NCBI RefSeq assembly: GCF_014646335.1
Contig: NZ_BMNG01000009.1
Span: 62,001 to 126,000, forward strand
From: Streptomyces lasiicapitis
GTDB taxonomy: Bacteria; Actinomycetota; Actinomycetes; Streptomycetales; Streptomycetaceae
Direction of reading: 5' to 3'
DNA: 64,000 nt
The notes beneath the pieces were generated by a model that was not told the origin of the DNA, made no database searches, and saw only the letters and a list, made by a program, of their open reading frames with translations. Within the stretch, counting starts at the first letter, position 1, and every line of letters starts with the position of its first letter. Positions 36,571-44,623 of this stretch are shown in pieces. Made by a program: the position numbers and the translations under genes.

Positions 36571-36600
36571 TTGCCTAAAGCATTTAGGTAGATGCATAAT
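36571..36600 (+). promoter_or_regulatory. Promoter with embedded palindromic operator upstream of TetR gene
   Basis: TTGCCT (36571-36576) and CATAAT (36595-36600) are 18 bases apart and form a fair promoter for the TetR gene starting at 36627. A palindrome CCTAAA-gca-TTTAGG (36574-36588) lies across the -35 element and spacer. This placement would let a TetR dimer block RNA polymerase, so autorepression is likely. Confidence 0.65.
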
Positions 36601-36626
36601 CACTTCTGTCGAAGAGGAGGAGCGTC

Positions 36627-37196
36627 ATGGCGCGCGCAGGAGTGACCCCGGAACGTCTGACCCGGGCCGGGGCGGAGCTGGCCGACGAGGTCGGCTTCGA
36701 GCAGGTGACCGTCTCGGAGCTGGCCCGGCGGTTCGACGTGAAGGTCGCGAGCCTCTACTCGCACGTGAAGAGCTCCCACGACCTCAAGACCCGCATCGCC
36801 CTGCTCGCCCTGGAGGAACTCGCCGACCGGGGCGCCGCGGCCCTCGCAGGGCGGGCGGGCAAGGACGCCCTCGCCGCGTTCGCCGACGTCTACCGCGACT
36901 ACGCCCTGGAACACCCCGGCCGCTACACCGCGGCCCGCTACCGCCTCGACCCGGAGGCGGCGGCCGCCAGCGCGGGCGCCAGGCACGCCCAGATGATGCG
37001 GGCGATCCTGCGGGGCTACGACCTGACGGAGCCCGACGACACGCACGCGGTCCGACTCCTCGGCAGCGTCTTCCACGGCTACGTCAGCCTGGAGGCGGCC
37101 GGATCCTTCAGCCACAGCGCGCCCGACCCGCGGGAATCCTGGACCCGGATCGTGGACGCCCTCGACGCCCTGCTGCGGAACTGGCCCGCGGCCTGA
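36627..37196 (+). CDS. TetR/AcrR-family regulator
   Basis: 189 residues; GAGGAGG before ATG. N-terminal helix-turn-helix: V-T-V-S-E-L-A-R-R-F-D-V-K-V-A-S-L-Y-S-H-V-K. The C-terminal half carries the F-H-G-Y-V-S-L-E motif of the WHG group. The palindrome at 36574-36588 in its own promoter is the likely operator. The SGNH hydrolase gene follows 96 bases later in the same direction and may be co-transcribed and co-controlled. The ligand is not predictable from the sequence. Confidence 0.9.
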   Translation: MARAGVTPERLTRAGAELADEVGFEQVTVSELARRFDVKVASLYSHVKSSHDLKTRIALLALEELADRGAAALAGRAGKDALAAFADVYRDYALEHPGRYTAARYRLDPEAAAASAGARHAQMMRAILRGYDLTEPDDTHAVRLLGSVFHGYVSLEAAGSFSHSAPDPRESWTRIVDALDALLRNWPAA

Positions 37197-37292
37197 ACCC
37201 GGCCCCGCCACCACACGCGGCGACGCGCGGGCGCAGCCACGTACGCCTCCGCACCACCCACACCCACACCTCGATCAACAGGCTGAGACACC

Positions 37293-38465
37293 ATGCCCAC
37301 GCACCCCTGGACCACCACGCCCATCACCGCGGAGCTGCTGCGCGGCGCCCTCGACCTGGAGCGCACCGCGCACGGCGTGCTGCCGCACCGGCTGCCCGCC
37401 CGCGCCCGCGCCCAGTGCGCCGACCCGCAGCTCGCCATGGTGGAGTCGCAGCCCGCCGGTGTCCGCCTCGTCTTCCGTACGCGGGCGACCGCCGTGGAAC
37501 TGGACGCGCTGCCCACCAAGCGCGTCTACGTAGGCGCCCCGCCGCGCCCCGAGGGCGTGTACGACCTCGTCGTCGACGGCCGCCTGACCGAACAGGCAAG
37601 CCTGAGCGGCGGCAACACGCTGACCATCGACATGACCGCAGGGACCGCCGAGCACGAGCCCGGACCGGTCGGCACCCTGCGCTTCAGCGGTCTGCCGGAC
37701 CGCGTGAAGGACGTCGAGATATGGCTGCCGTACAACGAGACCACCGAGATCGTCGCCCTGCGCACCGACGCCCCCGTCGAGCCGGTGCCCGACCGGGGCC
37801 GCAAGGTGTGGCTGCACCACGGCAGTTCGATCAGCCACGGCACCGACGCCGCGAGCCCCACCACGACCTGGCCGGTGCTCGCCGCGTCCCGCGGCGGCGT
37901 GGACCTGATCAACCTGGGGTTCGGCGGCAGCGCCCTGCTCGACCCGTTCACGGCCCGCGCCATGCGTGACACCCCCGCGGACCTGATCAGCGTCAAGTTG
38001 GGCATCAACCTCGTCAACACCGACCTGATGCGCCTGCGTGCCTTCACCCCGGCCGTCCACGGCTTCCTCGACACCATCCGCGACGGCCACCCGACCACCC
38101 CGCTCCTGGTCGTCTCGCCCATCCTGTGCCCGATCCACGAGGACACCCCCGGCCCCAGCGCCCCGGACCTCACGTCCCTCAGCGCCGGACGGCTCCGCTT
38201 CCGGGCCGCCGGCGACCCGGCGGAACGCGCGAGCGGAAAGCTGACCCTGACCGTGATCCGCGACGAACTCGCCCGCATCGTGCGGCAACGCGCGGCCGAG
38301 GACCCGAACCTGCACCACCTCGACGGCCGCGAGCTGTACGGCGAGTCCGACTCCGCCGAACTGCCCCTGCCCGACGAACTCCACCCGGACGCGGCCACCC
38401 ACCGCCGCATGGGCGAACGCTTCGCGGAACGCGCCTTCGCGGCCGACGGGGTCTTTCGTTCCTGA
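37293..38465 (+). CDS. SGNH/GDSL-family hydrolase
   Basis: 390 residues without signal peptide. An N-terminal beta-sandwich-like region of about 150 residues (D-A-L-P-T-K-R-V-Y-V, Y-D-L-V-V-D-G-R-L) precedes an SGNH domain: block I L-H-H-G-S-S-I-S-H-G with probable nucleophile Ser179, the block II Gly in N-L-G-F-G-G-S, L-G-I-N-L-V-N as the block III Asn, and the catalytic Asp/His in P-D-E-L-H-P-D near the C-terminus. The layout (jelly-roll plus SGNH) resembles CE2-type carbohydrate esterases and related deacylases, so an ester-hydrolysing role on acetylated sugars is a reasonable inference. It follows the TetR gene and is its most obvious regulatory target. Confidence 0.87.
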   Translation: MPTHPWTTTPITAELLRGALDLERTAHGVLPHRLPARARAQCADPQLAMVESQPAGVRLVFRTRATAVELDALPTKRVYVGAPPRPEGVYDLVVDGRLTEQASLSGGNTLTIDMTAGTAEHEPGPVGTLRFSGLPDRVKDVEIWLPYNETTEIVALRTDAPVEPVPDRGRKVWLHHGSSISHGTDAASPTTTWPVLAASRGGVDLINLGFGGSALLDPFTARAMRDTPADLISVKLGINLVNTDLMRLRAFTPAVHGFLDTIRDGHPTTPLLVVSPILCPIHEDTPGPSAPDLTSLSAGRLRFRAAGDPAERASGKLTLTVIRDELARIVRQRAAEDPNLHHLDGRELYGESDSAELPLPDELHPDAATHRRMGERFAERAFAADGVFRS

Positions 38466-38531
38466 CCGATTCAGTGCCATGGCGGACCGCCCGCGTGAAG
38501 TGCCCCGGCAGCGCGTGGCACCGGCGCCAGC

Positions 38532-39416
38532 GTGAGTGGGTCGTACCAAGGCGATCCGCACGCAGTGCCAAGGCGCGCGGATCGCGGGTCGGTGGATTCA
38601 GGGGCGGGGTGGGGCGTGGAGTGGTCCGAGCCGTCGCGGACCGTACGGGTAGGCGTCGCCAGGATGGACGGCCACGTCACCATCCGCGTGGCCGGTGAGC
38701 TGGACATCGCCTCCGTGCCGGTCCTGGCCCACGAACTGCACCGCGCCGTGGCGCGCCCCGCGGGCCGCACACTGCTGGACCTGAGCCGGGTCACGTTCTG
38801 CGGGACCGTGGGCGTGGACCTGCTCCTTGACGCCCGTCTGCGGGCCGCTGCCGCGGGTGGCAGCCTGGCGGTGGAGCGGGCTCACAGCTCGGTGCTGCGC
38901 CCGCTGCGGAGTTGCGGCGACCTGGACGGCCTGCGCATCGCTCAGGAACTGTCGACGGTGCCGCTGTCGGCGAACGAGCGGCGCCTGCGGCTGTCCGTCC
39001 TTTCGGCGGCGCTGTCGGCGGCGGTCGAGATAGCCGGGGCGCCGATGGGCAACGCCCAGTGGTACGACCCGGCGGGCGGCGTGCTGCGGATCGTGTCCCA
39101 ACGCGGCTTCCACCACCCGTTCCTGACCTTCTTCGGGACGGTGGCCGACCGGGACACCGCGTGCGGGGTGGCCGCGCAGGACCGCAAACCGATCCTCGTC
39201 GAGGAGGTGACCGCGAGCCCGGTCTTCCTCGGCACCCCGGCCCTTGACGTGCTGGGTGAGGCGGGCGTCGGCGCGTGCGCCTCGGTACCGGTCTCCGCCG
39301 GGGACGGCACGCTGATCGGCGTGGTGTCCACCCACCACGCGCAGGCGACGCAGTGGACGGACGAGCGGCAGCGAGCCCTGGAAGGACTCACCCACGCCGC
39401 CGATCACCTCTGCTGA
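38532..39416 (+). CDS. STAS and GAF domain protein
   Basis: 294 residues from GTG 38532; internal GTGs at 38592 and 38616 are also possible because the first 28 residues look unlike a domain. Residues about 35-130 form a STAS (anti-sigma-factor-antagonist type) domain: V-T-I-R-V-A-G-E-L-D-I-A-S-V-P, L-L-D-L-S-R-V-T-F-C-G-T-V-G-V, with Cys-Gly in place of the usual D-S/S phosphoacceptor (F-C-G-T-V-G), so phosphorylation by an anti-sigma kinase is not assured. Residues about 150-290 form a GAF-like sensor domain (A-D-R-D-T-A-C-G-V-A-A, A-S-V-P-V-S-A-G-D-G-T-L-I-G-V). Such proteins link signals to partner-switching sigma control. No partner kinase lies nearby. Confidence 0.82.
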   Translation: MSGSYQGDPHAVPRRADRGSVDSGAGWGVEWSEPSRTVRVGVARMDGHVTIRVAGELDIASVPVLAHELHRAVARPAGRTLLDLSRVTFCGTVGVDLLLDARLRAAAAGGSLAVERAHSSVLRPLRSCGDLDGLRIAQELSTVPLSANERRLRLSVLSAALSAAVEIAGAPMGNAQWYDPAGGVLRIVSQRGFHHPFLTFFGTVADRDTACGVAAQDRKPILVEEVTASPVFLGTPALDVLGEAGVGACASVPVSAGDGTLIGVVSTHHAQATQWTDERQRALEGLTHAADHLC

Positions 39417-39578
39417 CAGCGGCGACCGGTGCCCCCACGGGCGCGCCCTGCCCGCAGTTCGCGTGCTGTCAATACCGACCACCCCACGATCCGGAAGCCG
39501 GACAGCCGCATGGTCCCGTGGCGCGGGCGCTCCTAGCGTCGTAGGCAACACACAGTCGCGTTCGACACGAGGAGCACC

Positions 39579-41141
39579 ATGCGCGTCCCGTCCACGGTCA
39601 CCGTCGGCCTCGGTCTGGCCGGACTACTCACCGCCGCAGTGCCTGCCGTCGCCACGCCTCAGCAGACGGGCGGCCGGGACGCGGCGGCGACTCAGCGGCA
39701 ACGGCTCGTCTGGGGGCCATGTTCGGAGGCGCAGACCGAGCTGAGGGCCGCGGGCGCGGAGTGCGCCAAGGTGGCCGTCCCGCTGGACTACGCCGATCCC
39801 GGCGGGCGGACCATCCGGATCGCGGTGTCGAGGATCAAGGCGAAGGACCCGGCGGAGCGGCGCGGGATCCTGCTGTCCAACCCCGGAGGGCCCGGCGGCG
39901 CCGGCCTCGCCAACACCCTCGCCCTGCGACCGGCGTTGAAGGATGTCGCGAAGCACTACGACCTGATCGGGTTCGACCCGCGGTTCCTCGGCGAGAGCAG
40001 TCCGGTGCGCTGCGCCCCCGCCGGCGCCCCGCAGCAGCCCGGGGCCGTCACCACGCCGCGCAAGGACTTCGACGCGTCCGTCCGGTCGGCGCGCGACACG
40101 GCACGGCGCTGCCAGGAGCACGGGGACAACGCCGAGTTGCTGCCGCACGCCTCGACGCGGAACGTGGCCCGTGACATGGACGCCATCAGGGCCGCCCTCG
40201 GCGAGCGCCGGATCTCGTACTACGGCGTCTCCTACGGCGCCGACCTGGGCGCCGTCTACACCCAGTTGTTCCCGCGCCGCGCCGACCGCGTGGTCATCGA
40301 CTCCTCCACCGACCCGGCCGCCACCCAGTACGAACTGTTCCAGCGGGCGGGCGGCCCGCTGGAGGAGGGCCTCGACGAGTGGGCCGGGTGGACCGCCCGG
40401 CACCACGACCGGTACCGGCTCGGCCGGACCGGCGGCCAAGTGCGGGCGCACGTACAGAAGTTGCTCGACGGCGCCGAACGGCGGCCGGTGGCGGTCGGCG
40501 GGCTGCGGCTCAACGCGCCCGTGCTGCGGCTGATTCTGCGTCAGCTCGTCCAGCACCAGGAGAGCGACGCCGGCCTCGCCGCCGTGGTGCGGGACCTGGT
40601 CGACGCCGCGGCCGGTGAACTCACCGAGCCAGGCCCAGAGTTGACCTCGTTCCTCCAACTCCTCAACTCGCCGGACCTGGCGGACAGCATGGTCGGCGGC
40701 GCGCTGTTCATGTGCGGCGACGGCGGCTGGCCCGCCGGAGGCTGGCCGAAGGACCCCGAGACGTACTGGCGCAACAGCGTCCACAGCCGCGCCACCCAGC
40801 CGGTCTTCGGCCCCTTCGTCAATGGCATGATCGCCCCCTGCGCGTTCTGGAAGACCGAGCCGCGCGAGCCGGGCGTCGACATCCGCAACGACGTACCCGT
40901 GCTGATGCTCCAGGCCCGCCGCGACAACAACGTCCCGTACGAAGGAGCCCTGGCCCTGCACCGCAGGCTCACCGGATCGCGCCTGGTGACGGCGGACATC
41001 CGCTCGCACGGCGTGTACGGGCGGGACCTCGACGGCCACCGGCCCGTCCCCTGCGCCGACGACGCCGTCAACGACTACCTCCGCGACGGCACGCTGCCGA
41101 AGCGCGATGTCACCTGCGCGGACGCGGGGACCGCCCGATGA
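39579..41141 (+). CDS. Secreted alpha/beta hydrolase, tripeptidyl-aminopeptidase-like
   Basis: 520 residues; ATG follows ACGAGGAG. A signal peptide (residues 1 to about 25, V-G-L-G-L-A-G-L-L-T-A-A-V-P-A-V-A) is followed by a hydrolase core with N-P-G-G-P-G-G-A-G (oxyanion region), the nucleophile elbow Y-Y-G-V-S-Y-G-A-D-L-G, D-S-S-T-D-P, and a C-terminal TAP-like region with L-M-L-Q-A-R-R-D-N-N-V-P-Y (acid) and R-S-H-G-V-Y-G (His). This is the arrangement of Streptomyces SlpD/SlpE and tripeptidyl aminopeptidases, which trim secreted peptides. Its stop overlaps the start of the next secreted hydrolase (ATGA), so the two are made together. Confidence 0.92.
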   Translation: MRVPSTVTVGLGLAGLLTAAVPAVATPQQTGGRDAAATQRQRLVWGPCSEAQTELRAAGAECAKVAVPLDYADPGGRTIRIAVSRIKAKDPAERRGILLSNPGGPGGAGLANTLALRPALKDVAKHYDLIGFDPRFLGESSPVRCAPAGAPQQPGAVTTPRKDFDASVRSARDTARRCQEHGDNAELLPHASTRNVARDMDAIRAALGERRISYYGVSYGADLGAVYTQLFPRRADRVVIDSSTDPAATQYELFQRAGGPLEEGLDEWAGWTARHHDRYRLGRTGGQVRAHVQKLLDGAERRPVAVGGLRLNAPVLRLILRQLVQHQESDAGLAAVVRDLVDAAAGELTEPGPELTSFLQLLNSPDLADSMVGGALFMCGDGGWPAGGWPKDPETYWRNSVHSRATQPVFGPFVNGMIAPCAFWKTEPREPGVDIRNDVPVLMLQARRDNNVPYEGALALHRRLTGSRLVTADIRSHGVYGRDLDGHRPVPCADDAVNDYLRDGTLPKRDVTCADAGTAR

Positions 41142-42373
41142 GCGGGCGTGGGCCGGTGATCAGCCGGCGCGGAGGGATGACGGCCGTGGCGGCGGCGGTG
41201 CTGGGCGGTGCCGGAGTCGGAGTCGGTGCTGGATCCGGTGTCGCCTCCGCCGCGCCCGCCGACGCGCGGCTGCGTGGGCGGCCGCGTGGGCACGACGCCC
41301 TTCAGGCCGATGTGGACGCGATCCGGGCGACCGGGGCCACCGGCGTGCTGGCCGAGGTGTGCGACGCGCGGAGCCGGATCGCCGCACGGGCGGGCACGGC
41401 GGACCTGGCCACCGGGGAACCGGTGCCGTGGGGCGCGTACTACCGCGTCGGCAGCGACACCAAGCCCTTCACCGCCGCCGTCACCCTGCAACTGGCGGGC
41501 GAAGGACGGCTCGCCCTTGACGACACCGTGGAGCGGTGGCTGCCGGGCCTGGTCGACGGCAACGGCAACGACGGCCGCAGGATCACCCTCACCAACCTGC
41601 TCCGCCAGACCAGCGGCCTGAACGACTACGTCGCGGTTGGAGGCGGCGCGGACGACTTCACGCCCGAGGGCTATCTCAAGGGACGCTTCCGGGTGTCGTC
41701 CCCGCGGCAGCAGGTGAAGGCCGCGACGAGCCGACCTCCGCTGTGGCTGCCCGACGCCAACGACCCGGCGGGGGAGGGGCGTTGGGGCTACTCCAACACC
41801 AACTACGTCCTCCTGGGCCTCGTCATCGAGCGGGTCACCGGACACCCCTGGGCCCAGGAGATCCACGAACGCGTCATCGCGCCGCTCGGGCTCCGGCACA
41901 CCTTCGTACCGGGTACGTCGGCGTACGTCCCGCAGCCGACCGCGACGGCCTACACCCAGTTCCCCGGCAGCCCGCGGCTGACCGACACCTCACTCGTCAC
42001 CGGCGGCGGCGCGGACGGCGGCATCATCAGCACCACCCACGACCACGCCGTCTTCCTGCGCGCACTCCTGGGCGGCCGCCTGCTGCGCCCCGCCCAACTG
42101 GCCGCGATGAAACGGACCGTGGCGGCCGGCGACTGGATTCCCGCCGACGGCGTGCGCTACGGCATGGGCATCGCGTGGCGGCCCGGAGGCCGCGACGGCG
42201 CGGGCATCTGGTTCCACGGCGGGACCCATCTCGGCATCGTCTCGGAGTGCGGAGTCACGGCGGACGGCGGCCGGGCTGCGACCACCGCCATGTTCACGCT
42301 GCGCATGGGCGAGCGGGGGGATGCCCAGGCCAAGGCCGCCCTGCGGCTGGTGGATCGGGCGCTGGCGCGGTGA
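41138..42373 (+). CDS. Secreted serine hydrolase, beta-lactamase/DD-peptidase family
   Basis: 411 residues. The N-terminus has twin arginines before a hydrophobic stretch (I-S-R-R-G-G-M-T-A-V-A-A-A-V), suggesting Tat or Sec export. Catalytic motifs of the class C/esterase-type group are present: S-D-T-K (Ser106, Lys109) in Y-R-V-G-S-D-T-K-P-F-T, Y-S-N in W-G-Y-S-N-T-N-Y-V-L-L-G, and H-G-G-T in the place of K-T-G. Members include D-alanyl-D-alanine carboxypeptidases, esterases and amidases. ATG overlaps the stop of the peptidase gene. The pair may process peptides or wall material outside the cell; resistance to beta-lactams is not implied. Confidence 0.9.
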   Translation: MSGRGPVISRRGGMTAVAAAVLGGAGVGVGAGSGVASAAPADARLRGRPRGHDALQADVDAIRATGATGVLAEVCDARSRIAARAGTADLATGEPVPWGAYYRVGSDTKPFTAAVTLQLAGEGRLALDDTVERWLPGLVDGNGNDGRRITLTNLLRQTSGLNDYVAVGGGADDFTPEGYLKGRFRVSSPRQQVKAATSRPPLWLPDANDPAGEGRWGYSNTNYVLLGLVIERVTGHPWAQEIHERVIAPLGLRHTFVPGTSAYVPQPTATAYTQFPGSPRLTDTSLVTGGGADGGIISTTHDHAVFLRALLGGRLLRPAQLAAMKRTVAAGDWIPADGVRYGMGIAWRPGGRDGAGIWFHGGTHLGIVSECGVTADGGRAATTAMFTLRMGERGDAQAKAALRLVDRALAR

Positions 42374-42419
42374 GGGGCGGGCTCTACGGGGGGCAGGGGC
42401 CTGTGATGTCGCGCGTTCG

Positions 42420-43614
42420 TCAGGCGGTGCGCGCGGCCTCCGCGTCGTGCGCGGCGAAGAAGTCGAGGAGCCCTCGCGGTGTGTCGGCCGTGAAGCAGAG
42501 GTCGAGGTTGGCGGCGGACTCGGCCGCCATCTCCTCGGCGCGCGGGAACATCCCGTCCTCGTAGACCCGCAGTGCCTTGCCGAAGTCGTCCGGGTGCGCC
42601 GCGAGCGCGGCGGCGAGGTCGGCGCCGTCGATCATGGCGAGGTTGGCGCCCTCGCCCGCGAACGGGGACATCAGGTGCGCGGCATCGCCGAGGAGCGTGA
42701 CTCCCGGCGTGGGCTGCCAGCGGTGGCCGATGGGCAGGGCGTGGATCGGCCGCGCCACCAGCGGTCCCTCGGCGTCCGTGATCAGGGCGCGAAGGCTGTC
42801 GTCCCAGCCTTCGAAGTACGTGAGGAGCGCGGCCTTGGCCTGCTCGGTGCTGGTGCCGGTGCCGGTGCCGGTGCCGGTGCCGGTGAAGTCGATGGCGCCG
42901 GACGTCGCCCAGTCGGCGGGCGTCTTCAACGCCACGTAGATGTGCAGCAGCCCGCCGGCGTCGCGGTGGCCCATGAACCCCTTCTCGTCGCCCAGCGCGA
43001 AGAGCGAGCCGTCGCCCACGAGTTCGGCGGCCCTCGGGTGGCGGTTGTCGGCGTCGTACAGATGCAGTTCCACGAAGGAGAGGCCGGAGTAGACGGGGGT
43101 GGGTGCCCGCCGACACCAGCGGGCGGATCCGGGACCAGGCGCCGTCGGCGCCGACCAGCAGGTCGGTGGTGAACGTCGTGCCGTCGGCGAGCGTCACCTC
43201 ATGGCGTCCTTCGCCCAGGGGGCGGGCCCCGGTGGCCTTGGCGCCCCAGCGGATCGTCCCTTCGGGCAGTGAGTCGAGCAGCAGGTCGCGCAGGGCCGCC
43301 CGATTGATCTCGGGGCGTCCGCCCGCGCCGTCGTCGACCTCCGCGCGCAGCACGGTCGCGTGCTTGTCGAGGACGCGCGTCGCCTGGCCGCCCTGGCGAT
43401 GACGGTCCCAGAAGCCCTCGTAAAGACCGGCGGCACGCAGCGCGGCCTGCCCGGTCTCCTCGTGGATGTCCAGCATGCCGCCCTGGGCGCGGGCGGTCGG
43501 GGACGCGTCGAGGTCGAAGACGGCGGCCTCGATGCCGTGCAGGTGCAGGACGCGGGTGAGCGTGAGACCGCCGAGGCCCGCGCCGATTACTGAGATGGGG
43601 TGGTGGGTGGTCAT
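42420..43614 (-). pseudogene. FAD-dependent monooxygenase (TetX-like), frameshifted
   Basis: From ATG 43614 (GAAGGAG upstream) the first about 170 residues read well: V-I-G-A-G-L-G-G-L-T-L (FAD-binding), R-A-Q-G-G-M-L-D-I-H, P-E-I-N-R-A-A-L-R-D-L-L, D-L-L-V-G-A-D-G-A-W-S. Shortly after L-V-S-A-G-T the frame is lost, and the rest of the same protein continues in another frame from about 43100 to 42420 (F-V-E-L-H-L-Y-D, G-D-A-A-H-L-M-S-P-F-A-G-E-G-A-N). A tandem GGGT GGGT at 43097-43104 on the + strand marks the break; removing one copy restores a continuous frame and normal spacing. So the gene is either a recent pseudogene or carries a sequencing error. Family members hydroxylate aromatic or tetracycline-like compounds. 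The adjacent TetR and operators fit a substrate-induced enzyme. Confidence 0.85.
42852..42885. repeat. Hexanucleotide tandem repeat (GGTGCC)
   Basis: Five exact GGTGCC units (42852-42881) plus GGTG, preceded by a degenerate unit GGTGCT at 42846-42851. On the coding strand it encodes a Gly-Thr run inside the frameshifted monooxygenase. Being a multiple of three, length changes would not shift the frame. Confidence 0.9.
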
Positions 43615-43659
43615 GGTGCTGCTCCTTCGCTGTTGCGATGCCTGCTTGCTTCTTCAACG

Positions 43660-43691
43660 GTAACGAACATGTTCGTTACGAACAAGTTCGT
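43660..43691. promoter_or_regulatory. Two TetR-type operators upstream of the monooxygenase gene
   Basis: GTAACGAACA at 43660-43669 is followed directly by its reverse complement TGTTCGTTAC, a perfect 20-base palindrome. A second copy of the core, ACGAAC-aa-GTTCGT, lies at 43678-43691, overlapping its end. Both are 46-77 bases upstream of the monooxygenase start and probably cover its promoter. The same core recurs at 43812-43825 next to the divergent TetR gene. Confidence 0.85.
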
Positions 43692-43811
43692 CGAGCTCTG
43701 AGTGGGTGAAGACTGGAGCCGAATGACTCTGACCTGCGACTTATCGGATACGTGAAGAGGGGCGGCGCACGGGAAGGGCGCCCTCGCAACCCCACCACCA
43801 CCTTGTTGCCG

Positions 43812-43825
43812 ACGAACACGTTCGT
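43812..43825. promoter_or_regulatory. TetR-type operator upstream of the TetR gene
   Basis: ACGAAC-ac-GTTCGT, the same core as the two sites at 43660-43691, lies 14 bases before the start of the divergent TetR gene. Binding here would block the regulator's own transcription, giving coordinated control of the divergent pair. Confidence 0.8.
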
Positions 43826-43838
43826 TACCCTTACGGTC

Positions 43839-44549
43839 ATGTCACCCGCGACCCCCACCCCCCGCAGCCGCCGCGAGCGGCCCGCCAAGCCCGCCCTGAC
43901 GGGCCCCGGAATCGTCGCGACCGCCGTCGGGCTGATGCGGAGCGAGGGTCTTGAGCGCGTGACGATGCGGCGGCTGGCCCAGGAGCTCGACACCGGACCG
44001 GCCTCGCTGTACGTGTACTTCCGCAACACCGCGGAGCTGCACGCCGCGGTCCTGGACGAGCTGCTCGGCGAGGTGGACCTCGGGGTGACGGCGGCGGCAG
44101 CGGGCCCGCTGGGCTGGCGGGACCGGCTGGCGCGGATCCTGTCCTCGTACATCGAGGTGCTGTACGAGCACCCGAGCCTGGCCCGTTCGGCGCTGGTGAC
44201 GCGCCCGCGGGGCGAGCGCTACCTGGACCTGGTCGAGGCACTCCTGACCGTCCTTGCCGAGGGCGGCATGGAGGGTGAGCGCGCGGGCTGGGCCGTCGAC
44301 CTGCTCCTGCAGTACGCCACGGCGACCGCCGCGGAACACGGCACCCGCCGCCAGGCCGACGACACCCAGGAGGAATGGGACGCGCTCACCGAGACCCTGC
44401 GCGGCGCCCGCCAGGACCGCCACCCCCGCATCGCGGCGGCCGCCGACCAACTCGTCTCGGGCTCCCCCGAGGCACGCAGGACCTGGGCCCTGGACGTTCT
44501 CCTCAACGGCATCCTCACGGCACCGGCACCGGACGGTGCGCGCGGCTGA
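43839..44549 (+). CDS. TetR-family regulator of the divergent monooxygenase
   Basis: 236 residues from ATG 43839; longer readings would run through the operator. The helix-turn-helix is V-T-M-R-R-L-A-Q-E-L-D-T-G-P-A-S-L-Y-V-Y-F-R-N, typical of TetR proteins with a TetR_C-type ligand domain that resembles the tetracycline repressor group (L-L-G-E-V-D-L, A-L-V-T-R-P-R-G-E-R-Y). Three copies of one palindrome lie in the 224 bases between it and the divergent FAD monooxygenase gene. The natural reading is a repressor that senses the enzyme's substrate. With the enzyme frameshifted, the regulator may now control nothing but itself and unseen targets. Confidence 0.9.
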   Translation: MSPATPTPRSRRERPAKPALTGPGIVATAVGLMRSEGLERVTMRRLAQELDTGPASLYVYFRNTAELHAAVLDELLGEVDLGVTAAAAGPLGWRDRLARILSSYIEVLYEHPSLARSALVTRPRGERYLDLVEALLTVLAEGGMEGERAGWAVDLLLQYATATAAEHGTRRQADDTQEEWDALTETLRGARQDRHPRIAAAADQLVSGSPEARRTWALDVLLNGILTAPAPDGARG

Positions 44550-44623
44550 ACTGGCGGTTCGCGCGGCAGCCCGGCAGCCCGGCAGCCCGGAGGCCTCAGG
44601 CGGCACGCCCCAAGCCGGACACC

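Noticed and set aside
41138..42373. A beta-lactam resistance gene
   Set aside because: The motifs are shared with DD-peptidases and esterases (H-G-G-T in place of K-T-G), and the context is a secreted peptidase operon.
42157..42419. C-terminal continuation of the monooxygenase first frame down to 42157
   Set aside because: After the break that frame is low-complexity Arg/Pro sequence; the true C-terminal half lies in another frame and stops at 42420.
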